This document shows positions 25,601 through 36,797 of a stretch of 64,000 nucleotides of DNA, piece after piece. The position numbers were made by a program, and so were the translations under genes. The notes beneath the pieces are model-generated. The model did no database searches. It was not told the DNA's origin and worked only from the letters and a program-made list of their open reading frames with translations. Origin of the DNA: Chamaea fasciata (taxonomy: Eukaryota > Chordata > Aves > Passeriformes > Sylviidae); assembly GCA_029207755.1 (NCBI GenBank), contig JARCOQ010000017.1:9374945-9438944 (forward strand). The letters are read 5' to 3'. Every line of letters starts with the position of its first letter. Position 1 is the stretch's first letter.

Positions 25601-26042
25601 GAGCACCGGCACCTCTGGGGACAGAGCGCACCTCCGCCCCGCGGTGTCCCGGCTCGGCGTGCGACCCCTTCCATGCAGGGACAGCCTCGATCCCCCGCCG
25701 CCCCCCGGCTGTGCCCGGCGTGGTCGGGGTTTGCCCAGATCCCGGCGGACACCGGGCGACCCGAGCCCAGCCAGCCCGGGCTGCCATCCCGACAGCGGCA
25801 CCCCCGGCCCGGGGCGGGGGACAGTGACCGGCTGGGGTACAGCAGCGGGACCCGCCGGGGGGAGCCGCGCGGACCCTGCCCGGACGAAGGGAGAGAGGGA
25901 GGGAAGAAAGGGACACCCCATCGCATCGCCCCCTCCCCACAGACACCCCAGACACCGCCCGGTCCCTCCGCCCCGACCCCCGCCCGGGCATCCCCTCACC
26001 CAGGGCGAGGAGCAGCACGGCCGGGCCCCGCCGCTGCCCCAT
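22677..26042 (-). CDS. Neuritin-family GPI-anchored protein, NRN1/NRN1L-like (3 exons, 138 aa)
   Basis: Coding exons on the minus strand are 26042-26000, 25577-25430 and 22902-22677, with GTGAGG and GTGAGT donors and CAG acceptors in matching phase. The 417 bases encode 138 residues. A signal peptide at 1-24 is followed by six cysteines at 27, 37, 63, 72, 80 and 108 in the neuritin order, with hallmark strings SDCVLKLGDSMA, YWDEFHTC, AAAVWE and QGSLFDLC. The last 20 residues are hydrophobic, as expected of a GPI-attachment signal cleaved by the transamidase. Neuritins (CPG15) promote neurite growth and synapse maturation at the neuronal surface. The sequence shares KLGDSMA and QGSLF-LC with NRN1 and EAAAVWE with NRN1L, so it is neither clearly. 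A second CAG inside exon 2 (25556-25554) would give a form eight residues shorter with a weaker signal peptide. Human has no neuritin gene between SYS1 and DBNDD2. Membership of the family is secure; the name is not. Confidence 0.93.
22903..25429 (-). other. Neuritin-like gene intron 2
   Basis: The 2.5 kb between the second and third coding exons. No additional exon, RNA gene or recognisable transposon. Intron 1 (25578-25999) is only 422 bases and lies wholly within the CpG island. Confidence 0.7.
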
Positions 26043-26240
26043 CCCTCCGCCGGGCTCGGGCTCCAGCCCGACTCTCGCTGCCGGTGCCGGTGCCGGTGCC
26101 CGCACTACCGGGGCCGCCAGCGCTCCCCTCCCTCCCGCCTCCGCGGGGAGGGCACCCGTCCCCAGTCGCCGCTAATGAGCGGCTTCGGCCGCGGCTAATT
26201 AAGGAAGGGGCTGGGCCGAGGCTAAGGAGCGCCCAGGAGC
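25440..26240 (-). promoter_or_regulatory. CpG-island promoter of the neuritin-like gene
   Basis: CpG-dense sequence covering exon 1, intron 1, most of exon 2 and about 200 bases upstream of the start codon. A short GGTGCC/GGCACC run lies at about 26080-26100. No TATA box was identified. Confidence 0.6.
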
Positions 26241-29200
26241 ACCCCCGGCCCCTCAGCCCGCAGCCCCGGGACGCCGCAGCCCTGCAGCTCTCCGCATCGC
26301 ATCTCGCCGGGACTCCCCGCCAGCACCCACCGCTGCCCACACTCTGCATCCACCTCCAGGCACCAACGCCCACGGCGCCCCGGTACCACCCCAAAGGCCC
26401 CCACCCCCTGCCCACCACAGCCTCTGCTGCCCACTCCAGGCGTGACACGAGTCGGGGACATGGGACAGTGCCCGCTGCCAGCAGCAGGATTCCGGGCAGG
26501 GCGAGGATCACTTCGCCCGGCTTGAGTCTTTTGAACTACACAAGAGAGCACAATGAAGGGTGGAAAGCAAAGCCCAGAGCGTCTGAAGAGTCAAAGCCTT
26601 AACCATCAACACCTACAGCTCCAAAACCTTCTGCCCAGACCCTGGCTCCAGCAATTCCCAAGGCTGCATGGCCTTTGTGGCATCAACTGGGATTTTGCAG
26701 GTCTGTGGCCTGATCCCAGCTCTCACTCCAGGAATCCCTTTGGATGCAGCAGGAAGGGGAACAGAAAGTTTCCTGCCTGCTTTGGTGGCATTGCTGTGGA
26801 AGCTGGCCATGTCAGACCCCTCTTGTTGCTGGTGACAGCTTTGCTCTTGGGGACACTGTTGCATCAGCACATGAACATGACAAGTACCAGGACCTTCATA
26901 AGTGGGACTCCTCTGTGCACAGGTACCCTCATCCCCAGGGCAGCTGTGCCACCACACCCAGACACCTCCAGCCCCAGGAACCCAGAGCAATTGGAAACCA
27001 CAACTCTGCAAACACTGCATTACCCAAAGAGATGGGGTGTGAAAACCAAAGACTATTTCTTAACAAAAGATCAACAAAAACAACAAACTACAACATTTAT
27101 TTACAGATGAGTGCCATGTGCTGCATCTTCATCAGTCCTGGAAGAAAAGCAAGCAGCAAGGTCATTTCAGTCAGGCTAGTGATGCACGTTCCATTTCACA
27201 CCAGCCTGGGACATGCAGGGGACAGCCTAGCCCAGAGGTGTCACCACATGGCCACAGCTACCTGCAGGGACAAGCTAGCCCCAAGGGCTCTTCCCAAAAA
27301 CCTGCAGGATGTCCCAGGACACAGGGCTGCTCCATGGCACTAAGAGCAAAGTCTGTGTAGAACAGCTCAGCTGCCTGTAAAGAAGTGAGATATGATCAAG
27401 GAGAAATTCCTCTGGGACAGGTACCCTCTACCAGCCCTGCCTGCTCCTTCTTTGGCCAAGGCTGGTCTCCTGCTGCCCACACACAACCTCCCAGTTCTAC
27501 CTGCTCTCGTGCCAGCAGCTGGCAAGCAGGGACGTCGGTATGATGTGGGGGCCAAGGACATGGGGACATGACACCCCCGGGGGTTGGCAGGAGCCTCCCT
27601 CAGCACCAAACAGGGACTGTTAGCACTGGGACAGGGGTTCTTCCCTCGGGACAGGGCATGGCCAAGGAACCGGCTGGCTCCAGGCATGGAGTGGTGCTGC
27701 AAACCCCATCCAGGCTCCCCCCACCTCGCCTCGCCTGCGGAGACTCTCGTTTCTCGGCAGCCACATTCCTTTGAGGGTGTTTATGGCTTTTCTGTCTCCC
27801 CGCTGTCCCAGGCTAAAATCGCCCCTTTTAAGGGAGCCACAGGACCACGGGTTGCTGGAGCTTTGCCGGCTGCAGGCTGCTCCTTTGCAGTGTATCGCCT
27901 CATTTACTGGAAAAGCAGCCTTGCCTTGTTTTGTTTTTTTTTCTCTTGACTCCACAATTTTCTGATGGAGTCAAGATGCAGCTCACTCCCAGCCCCATCC
28001 ACACACACCTCCCAGAGAATAAGACGCATTTACACCAACAAGTGATTCACCTGTGCCTGGAAATGGTTTGCCTTTCCCTTAGCTGCTGATTCCTCCCCAG
28101 TTCCATCCTCACCCCGCAGCTCACTGACTCACCTCCCAAACCTTTAATAAACGGGAAAAACCTGAGCAGGAAGGGCAGGAGGAACAAGTCACCTCACATT
28201 TTCTCACACTGACAGGGGCACTTTGATGCTGCCCCCCCTGGGGTCTTTTGGCAGGAGCTGGACTCCGTGTCGTGGAGAGAAGAGGTGACATTCCCATCTG
28301 GGCTCGTGACCTGGGCATTTGCGGTCAGGGCGAGGGCTGTTGACACAAGACAGCGCTGTGAGCCTGCTCTGGAGGCACAAGGGAGGCAGAGATGCTGCGG
28401 CAGCCGACACAGACCCTGCAGGTTTCTGGCAAGACTTACGCTAAGGGCTCCGTACCAGAAGTGGAGACTCTCCACTGACTCCAGCGTCACTTCTGTCCCC
28501 TCTCACCTTTTGGCCCGGGGCAAGCACGCTTTGGTGCGAGTTTAAAAAAAAAAAAAAATCATTATGCAGAGCTGACTTGCCTGCAATGGTTTAATTGGAA
28601 TAAAATGTGTGCCCCGCTGAGCGGCACGGCTTGTGCTGAAGAGCCAGGATGAGTCAGGCTCGGTGCCGATGATATCAGTGCTTTTCCAACGCTCCCCCGG
28701 CAAGGCAGGATGAAGGGGCCACGACAGCGAGGGGCCTGGGTACGTGTCACTCTGCACGGGCAGCACCCACATGTGCCGTCCCCGCAGCGGGGATTCGGGA
28801 TGCACTGAGCTCTGGGGACCTCGGGGTGCTCCGGAAACCCGTGTGCGCACAAACAGCCTCCACGCCTCGCAGCAGCGGCTGGTGCCAAAAGACACAGACG
28901 TGTCACATAGCAGAGACCTGAGCTAATTCCCCGGCCCTGCCTCCTCGGCCCTCCGCTGGCAGGGCCGGCCAGGGCAGGGCAGGGGGGCGGTAGGGACGGT
29001 GCCGAAAGGCTGATGCTGCCCGGAGGCCACTCGGATCTGTGAACAAGCCAGCGCCGGCAGGTGCCCCGCAGAGATTTGGTCATGAAGCTGCTCAGAGACC
29101 GTAAACCCCGACTCGTGCTACACCAGCCTGGTCCCTCCAAACCGCAGTGCTGGCATCCCACACTACGTGCAAACATCAGGCAGGAAGGATTGGGAGTGCT

Positions 29201-30059
29201 TATGGATAGGGCCAGGGTGCAGGCTCCGGGTACCCAGCACAAAGCCGGTTTTCGGCAGCAGGGGGGGTCCCAGGAGACATCGGGGGGACAGCAAAGCAAC
29301 AGTAGCCAAAATAGAGCTGGGACACAAACAATACCCAGTTATCTTTTGTTATGCAGAGAGTGAGAGGAACACACTGAGATCGGGACGGGCGGGACACACC
29401 ACCGACACTGGAAACTCCCTTCCAGCCACAGCAAAGGGCACAGTGGATGTCCCCCATTCTGGCTTGGCAGTGACCAGGCTCCGGGCAGAGCTGGCGCTGG
29501 GCACGGCGAGGCACTGACTCACCCTGCTGAGACACAGGAAGGAGGCGCCGGCCAAGTCCTCGGCTCTGCCAAGGAGCAGCCCTGATGTGCAGGGCTGAAC
29601 GTGGGAGAAAGCACTCCAGAGTGGAGTCTGCTGGGGATAAGGGTCTCACAGGGCCAGGAGTGAGATGGGGAAGGCCCATCAATACATCATGCTGTCTTCT
29701 CTCCCGCGAGAATGCGCCAGCTGGGCATTTTGAGAAGATAAGCAAAGAAAAAGCAAGCACGAATGGTAACTGTCCTCCCTGCCCAGGCAGAGCCCCTGCC
29801 TCCCCCCACCTCCCCCTGCCCAGCTCCTGCCACGCGGGGCACAGCTCTTGCCGGAGCAGGGCACCTGCCGCCCACGGCTGCGGGCACGGATCTCTGCCTG
29901 GGGCGGCTGTGCTGGGGCCGGACCCTCTGCAGGGACCCTTCGGGGCCAGGAACCCTGCATGGGGACACTCTGTGTGTCCCGGCAAGGCAGAGGACCGGGC
30001 ACCGCGCACGGAGACTCTGCTCTCCATGGAGCCAGGGACCCTTCACGGGGACTTTCTGA
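26241..30059. other. Intergenic region between the divergent neuritin-like gene and DBNDD2
   Basis: No gene recognised. The human interval between SYS1 and DBNDD2 carries TP53TG5, but I find nothing resembling it. Long open frames at 28562-29299 (minus) and 29200-30027 (minus) lack splice-supported conservation cues and look like GC-driven chance frames. A poly-A run lies at about 28543-28557. Confidence 0.5.
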
Positions 30060-30560
30060 TTCTCCCTGAGGAGCGGAGACCCCCACCCCGCCGCAGGACT
30101 CCCGGCAGCGGCGGTGCGGGACCCCGGCGGGGCGGCGGGCGGGAGGCGCGGCCGCGGTGCCGCGGTGATGGGCGCGCCGGGCCCGCCCCGTGCCGCGCCG
30201 AGCGCCGCCCCGCAGCGCGCCTTGGGAGAGCGGCGGCGGCGGGGGGGGCCCGCACTGAGCCCCGTCCCCCCGCCCGGCCCGGCCCGGCCCGGCCGCAGCA
30301 GCCGCATGTCGGGGCCAGGGGCGCAGAGCCGCAGCCGGCGGCTGCCCGGTAAGTGCCGGCCGCGGGGTGGGCTGGGCGGGATGGGAGCGGGGCACCGCAC
30401 CGGGCGGGCGGGCAGGGCTCGGGTGCCACATCCCCTCCATCCTCCCCGCAGCGCCCACCTGATGCCCCTGGCAAAGCGGCTGTGCCTCACCTGCCGCCCC
30501 CGGAGCCTCCAGCCCCTACCGCCCCCGAGCCGCTCGCCGCACCAACCTGCTGCCGGCCGC
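30060..30560 (+). promoter_or_regulatory. DBNDD2 CpG-island promoter
   Basis: Extremely GC-rich, CpG-dense block around DBNDD2 exon 1 with GGCCC/GGGCC runs at about 30273-30297 just before the start codon. No TATA box visible. Confidence 0.6.
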
Positions 30561-33500
30561 GCTGCCCGGCTCCTTCAGGGCAGGGACTGCCCGGGGAGCT
30601 CCGTGCCTGGGACGGGGATGCTCGGGGCGCGGGGGCATTTGAGGAACACCTGCTTGGGAAGTGGCAGATCTCGGGAACCTGTTGGGTCACGGGCTTGTTT
30701 TGGAGTGGTATCGGCAGCCCCCAGAACCCCGTGGCTCCCGGAAGGAGCGGATCCCCCCGTACCCGCAGGGCTGAGGATGCTGAGCAGAGCAAACTCAGTG
30801 GCGAGCGGCGGGGCGAGCGGCAGCCGGGGGAGAGGGGCTTGTAGAGGAGCAGGCTGCCAGGCACCGTGCCCGGGTCGTGCCCGCCGTGCCTCGGGCACCG
30901 CGCTGCCCCGTTCTCATGCTTCTCCTCGCATGAAAGGAAGCAGGGCCCCGCAAATAGCAGGGTCTTATGACACAGCCTCTGCCGGGGAAGAGCTCCGGGC
31001 GGCAGGGAAGGATATTTTTAGTGCTGAGACGCAGGGGATTTGGAGATCGCTCGGAGGAGTGCAGGCGATGAAACCACGGCACACACAGGGGTTACGAGGT
31101 GCCATGTCCTCTCTCTCCATCCCCCCCCCTCCCCCCCCCCCGCTTTTCCCAGCAAGCAGCCCTGCCAAAACCACTGCCTCCCTCGCACTCGCCTGGTGCA
31201 TTTCCTCTCATCAGGACTAGGGTTATTTTTTGCTGTGCTGCAACACGAGGTCAGACGTGCCGATGGAGAACTGTTCAGGGCATTAACACTCAGGCAGCCG
31301 GCGTCTGAGCATCCCACCTCTGCATGGCCTGACCCTGCGTGATTCTCTGGGGCATTCCCAGCTCTTCTCATCAGCCCCTTCTCCCAACGCTGAAGGAGCT
31401 GAGAGCCCTCGGGGTTATCCTTGTTCCGCAGGGGTTGTGCTGGGGCAGGGTGACAGGGAAAGGATTGCCATCTCTGCACAGCCTCCCAGAAGATGCCGTG
31501 GCAGCTGAGGAGCTGCATTGCCCCCCACCCATCTCCTCACAGACCTGGGGGGGGAGGCGCTGGGGGGAAGGTGCATTCTGGCAAGTTGGGAGCAGTGGGC
31601 CATACTGGGCTTCTCTGGAGGAGCAGAGTCAGGGGTTTGGGCTCCAGGAAGGCTCAGGGAGAAGGGCAAAAGCCATCTTACTCCAGCCCTTTCATTCATC
31701 AGAGAACTGACCCATGCTTGGTTAAACTCTGCTCACCTCCCCAGCAGCTGCTGCTTCTTTCCACAGTCCATATTATTTTTCAGGACCTTCTTTAAAACCC
31801 TCGAAATCTCGGCAAGATATTGCAGAGCTGTGGCCTCCAGAAAAGGCCATTCCCATCCTCTCTTGGCCTCGTGCCTTCAGTAACAATCCTTCTCCCAACC
31901 CAAACACACCCCTCCTATTTACCGGCACAGAGGGGGGTGTGCCGGGATCCTGTTGGCCACGAGGGAAGAAAAGCTCATTCCTTCCCAGTGGAAGGGCAGC
32001 TGGGTCCGAGTACACCCCGAGCTGGTGCACCCAGCACCCTCCAGCCCCGTCTGGTCCCTGCCCCATCCAAACTGCATCGCAGGAGTGGCTCCTCTCCCAA
32101 GCCTGCTTTGGTGAAGGTGTGGGTGGGAGAGCTGACAGAGCCTTGCCTCAGCCAACTCTCCCACGTCTTTCCCCACCACAGCGTGGCCACAAAGCCCACA
32201 CAACGTGAGGGGTGCTGGCTGCTCGGTGTGCCCTGGCAGGGCAGAGGGACCGCTGGGGCCATCGTCCTCGCCCACAGCCCACCCTGTGGCCATCCGCCTA
32301 GCAGCAGGTGACAAGGAAATCCCTGCCTGCCCTTCCTGCTGGGGATCCTGCCCTGTCCTGCCCGCCCAAACTCTGGCCCAGTGTTTGGCCCCAGTTCCTC
32401 TCCAAACTGCGCTGGCGAACAAGCCGTGAGAGCCGGAAGGATCTGAAGGCAGCGGGGCGCTCGGAGCCGCCGCAGCCGCGCTGGGCGGTTCAGCCAGCGG
32501 GGCAGAGCCTGGCTCTGAATGCTGATCACCCTCCAGCCCCTTGGCTGAGCGGGCTGGAGTAATAACCATGACAATAGTAATAAAAGCCAGGCCACCAGCA
32601 GGTACCGACAGATCCCCCACGGTGCACAGGGGCCGCATTGTGTGTACGAACGTGTCCCGCGGTGGGAACATGCCAGCCGGATGAGACAATCCCCGCGCCT
32701 GACAGCCACGGAGTGTGACCGGCCGTCACATGGGGAAGGGCCGCGGCAGGGAACGCCGCGCTCCTTTATTTCCCCGGCGAGGGTGGCCGAGGGGCAGCCA
32801 CACTGGCAGGGCTGTTCGCTCCCCCTGGGCCCGGAAGAGCCCTGCGAGGGGGGAAGGCTCCATCCCCGACTCTCACCGCGGTCACGGGTCAGGCAGGGCC
32901 AAGCACAGCCCCAGCTGCTGTCTCCCGCTGCCGGCGTTCCTTACATAATGGGATCTCAGTGCTCGTGCCCAGCTCCCCGACCAGAGCTCGAAAACAAGTT
33001 CATAAACAGGTCCTGCTAATTTCTCCCTCAAGAGAAACCCTGGCGCCCACAGGAATGCCGCCACCAGCAGCCGTCATCACTCTCCCCAAGGACACTTACT
33101 CCGAGTATCGGTCACGTGCTGGAGAGAGCATTAACAGCCCAGATCAGCCACATTCATGGCACTCAGGACAGCACTCAAGAGCATTTTGGTTTATTTCGTA
33201 TTTGCACTGCAGAATGATTTACCTTACCTCACACTAAGGTCCCTTTGGCAAGACCTACCGTGGAAAGCTGGTCTGTCACCCTGAATCCCAGAGCCAGCAC
33301 AGCCTCTGCCCTGAGCCCAGCCTCCTTACAGCTGGAGCCCGATGGACTCTCCTCGGTGTGGTGAACTGCGGCAGTTTGCCATGGATTCAGCACAGCTGGC
33401 CTGGGGAGCACAGCTCTGCCTGGGACAGCCAGCTGCCAAAGGGAGACAGCTCCATAATTGGTGCCTTGATCACCCCCTCCTTGTTCTTGGCTCCATTCTG

Positions 33501-36500
33501 TTCTGCAGATAGCACAGGGAGGCTGGAGGTTTTTGCTGTGCTCCAGCGGCACCGGGCTGCAGCCACCTGGTGAGTTGGCTTTCCCAGGAGGAAAGGTTCA
33601 CTGGCACCACCATCTGGGCCCTGCACTGAGCCTCGGCACCACAGCAGGCACCAGTGCTTTGGTCAGACACAGCAAGGCAAAGACCCCTTCAGGCAGCCTG
33701 GACTGCTGCCCCAGGCATTGCAGGAAGGCGCTGAGCAGCCAGAAGAGGACCAGAGCCTCTTCCAGAGAGTGTGTGGTGAGTCGCCCTGAGTCACGGTGCA
33801 TCCCCACGTGGTGCTGCCAGCACAGCCCAGCCCGCCGGGGCAGGCACCTGCAGATTATGGGGTTTCACTGAAGGATGCCCTAGAAACGGGATGCAGACAA
33901 GCCCTGGAAGAGCTCTCAGGAAAATGTGACATTGATCTCCATGACATCTCACCAGGCTCTCCACCTTTCTCCTACATGGTTCCTGTGCTGCTCCATGCTG
34001 CTGGCAGCTCCCCTGCTGTCCTTGCCCCTGCCCCTGTTCCTGCCAGACAGGGTGGGGATGCTGCTCCCTCTGTTCTCTCCTCCCCAGCCTGGAGGAGCAG
34101 AGGGTTTGGGCTGTGCTCAGGCAGAGCACAGGATGTTTGTTTGGTTTCCTTGGTTATTACACCGCCTGCTCCAATAATCACATTTTCCTTCTGCCGGTTG
34201 GGCCAAGTGCAGCAGAAAGGAAATGTGGAGTGGCTGAGGTCAAACACCAGCCTGGGAACAGCTGGGCCACCAGCCACAGCCTCTCTGTGCCACTTGGGTC
34301 CTTGCTATTTTGGGTACCCAGCCCAAAAGGAAGTTACCAAGACCAGGGATCCAGCAACAATCTCCTTCAACAGCCCAAGGGCTCCCATCACTCCCTCCCG
34401 TGAGCTGGGGACACAGGCACCGGCAGTGAACTGCGCGAGGAATTACAGGAATGAAAATGTTTGTGCAGGCAGAAGCCAAGCTGGCTGTGAGCGGGGGTGT
34501 GAGCGGGAGCCTGCGAGCGTGGGCGCGGCTGCATTTAGAGTGACGGTGGTGGCGGGGGTGTGCACAGGCACGGCTCTGCACGGGTAGGGGTGACAGGGTT
34601 GCTGGTGCCTTTTATTCCTTATACATATTTCAGTCCAGAAAGCCTGAAGCACTAAGACCAGCTCTTGACCCTGGGAGCTCCCCTGCTCGTTAGCATTCTC
34701 AGCCAGCCCTCTGGTTGGTAGCAGGGAAACTGAAACTTGAACGTGTGCAAAGCACGGCTGATCTCACACCAGCTCCCTTTCCCCCTTGATAGATAATTCC
34801 CTTCAGCAGTGGTGAGCACAGTGTATGAGCTCCCCATTCCTGGCTGCCCTGCACCTCAGGGGAGGGATCTGAGGCTCCAGCACGGCAAGTGCTGGTGACG
34901 CTGCTGTTCTGGTGTGTAACATCTATCCACGGTGACTAAACCAATGTGTGCTGGTAAAGCAGAGCAGAAGGGAACCACCAAGCATCCAGCACAGCCATGC
35001 AGTGTGAGCTGGGACAGGCAGAAGGGCTCAGACAGCCCTGCCTGGTCCACCTGTCCTCACCTTTCCTCCCCAGCTGACATGGAGCAGGCCCAGAGGAACC
35101 TGGATGCAGAGCAGATGCAGCAGCAGCAGATGAAACTACGGGACCGGCAGAGGTTCTTTGAGGAGGTTTTCCAGCATGACGTGGATTTCTTCTTCCCAAT
35201 GTCCCACCTGCAGATAGAGCACCGGAGACGTATGTGCTGTGGGCACCAGCAGGGGCTGGGGGCGTTCCAGGGGACAGTGACACAGGGGTTGGAGATTGGT
35301 GGGACATCCCCAGTCTAAACAGGACATGCATGGCCTGAACCAAGATGGGACCACACTGGCTGTGTGTGGGTGTACTCACATCCCTTAACTGAAGGCACAT
35401 GGGTACCCAGGCTGGTGCCCTGTAGCGTCTGGCTTTGGGCAGGCTGCATTTTGGGGCAGCGAGAAGGACTGCAGTCACACAGCAGGGGCTTCCAGAGGGA
35501 TGTTTTAAAAAACCCACGATTTTCCTGGGAGCTCTTACCAGCAAGTAGAATCCAGTTCCCTGTGGCAAGGCTGGTCTCCCACCTCAGGATCCTGCCTGCA
35601 CAGAGCTGATGGTGCCTTTTGCCTGGCACTATCACTCACCTTTTTGCTGGCCTCTGTCTCTGCAGCCCCCTTAGGCAGCATTTCCTCCATGGAGGTGAAT
35701 GTGGACATGCTGGAGCAGATGGATGTGCTGGACCTGTCAGACCAGGACACTGTGGATGTATTTCTGGGCTGTGGGACCGAGGAGAGCAGCGTTGCTGGGT
35801 CTCTGCCAGGTATGTGCAGTCCCAAACCTTTGTGGGCCAGTCTGGAAGCCCTTCCTGCCCCCAGTGCCCACATTGACTCATTCCTCAGCCCCAGCCACCC
35901 TGTAGGCAGATCCATACCCACCCAAAGGCAGACATTGGTGCTGGATATGTGAAGCTGGAGGAACCTCATACTGGGCTGTTCCAAATCAGTATCCACCTCC
36001 TCAGCCCAGACATACAGACCCCTGTAAATACCTTGTGCTGCAGAAGACTGAAGAACCCAGGCACCTTCCAGAGTCTGTGAGTCAAATTCCCTTTTCCCAA
36101 AGCTTCTCTGGAGCAGCCAGTGCCTTGTCACAACTCCCAAGGCCCCCACTATGGTGTCGAGCTCATTGTGCTGAGCAGGAAGGCTACAGAACCTCTCCAC
36201 CTCCCAGCCAGACTCCAGGGAGCTGGACTGGGGTCTGCAGGGAAAGCATGGGGTGCCAGCACATTCCTCCCCACTCACACACTGTAGGGAGGTGAAAGCA
36301 AAAGTGTCCTCGCCTGCTGCAGCCAACAGCCTCACACAGCATGGCTCTGAGCTGTGTTTCAGGCAAGATGGAAGAGGCTCCACTGCCAAAAACGGGGAAG
36401 GAATGTGCAGCAACTGCCCTGAGCCAAGCTGGGGGCGTGAGGTGGGGAACGGCTGCAGCAGCCACACGGGGAGCAGTCAGGAATGCACAGCCCACTGAGG

Positions 36501-36797
36501 AGTGAGTCTTGGAGGGGCCACCCATGAAGCTTAGGCAACAATAAACCTCTAAAAGCCTTTATCATTCTCATACTGCTCTCTTCTCCAGGGGCAGATGCCA
36601 GCCAGTGCCCAGAGGAGATCACGCTGCAAGTGCCCAGCGCAGCTGAGAGCAAGTCTCGCATTTCCTCCACGTCCTCTGCCTCCACGGATCTGAACAGCCT
36701 GGACACCAGCGAGGAGGGGGCCGAGACCCCCGTGGTGCAGTCGGATGAGGAGGACCTGCAGGAGGACAGTGCCAAAGAGCAGGTGCTGAGAAGCTAG
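30306..36797 (+). CDS. DBNDD2: Dysbindin domain-containing protein 2 (4 coding exons, 183 aa)
   Basis: Coding exons are 30306-30348, 35074-35229, 35666-35809 and 36589-36797; all junctions are phase 1 and the total is 552 bases. The protein begins MSGPGAQSRSRRLPADMEQA, continues with a Gln-rich helix and the RDRQRFFEEVFQ dysbindin-family motif, then PMSHLQ, GSISSMEVNVD and an acidic Ser/Thr-rich C-terminus with QSDEEDLQ. DBNDD2 is a small soluble protein reported to bind and inhibit casein kinase 1. It shares the dysbindin domain but lacks the rest of dysbindin. The GSISSMEVNVD block and domain order match human DBNDD2. A second start at 35079, at the beginning of exon 2, would give a 169-residue form comparable to the common human isoform. 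The exon 1 frame is also open upstream with in-frame ATGs at 30114 and 30168, so the N-terminus is the uncertain part. AGTAAA at 36870-36875 is the only poly(A)-like hexamer close to the stop. Confidence 0.93.
30349..35073 (+). other. DBNDD2 intron 1
   Basis: 4.7 kb between the N-terminal exon and the dysbindin-domain exon. It contains a poly-C run at about 31121-31141 and nothing recognisable as a gene. Intron 3 (35810-36588) carries an AATAAA at 36540-36545. If used with intron retention it would end a transcript whose frame continues past exon 3 to a stop at 35950-35952. Confidence 0.6.

Noticed and set aside
25148..25999. 283-codon minus frame overlapping the neuritin-like gene
   Set aside because: It is in a different frame from the neuritin exons and reads through their introns. 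The spliced frame with six family cysteines explains the region better.
28562..30027. Long minus-strand frames before DBNDD2
   Set aside because: No recognisable domain, signal peptide or splice-consistent extension. Frames on both strands are equally open, as expected in GC-rich sequence.
31040..31220. Possible extra DBNDD2 exon near the poly-C run
   Set aside because: The C-rich run and a following CAG resemble a polypyrimidine tract and acceptor, but no in-frame exon joins the phase 1 ends of exons 1 and 2 convincingly.
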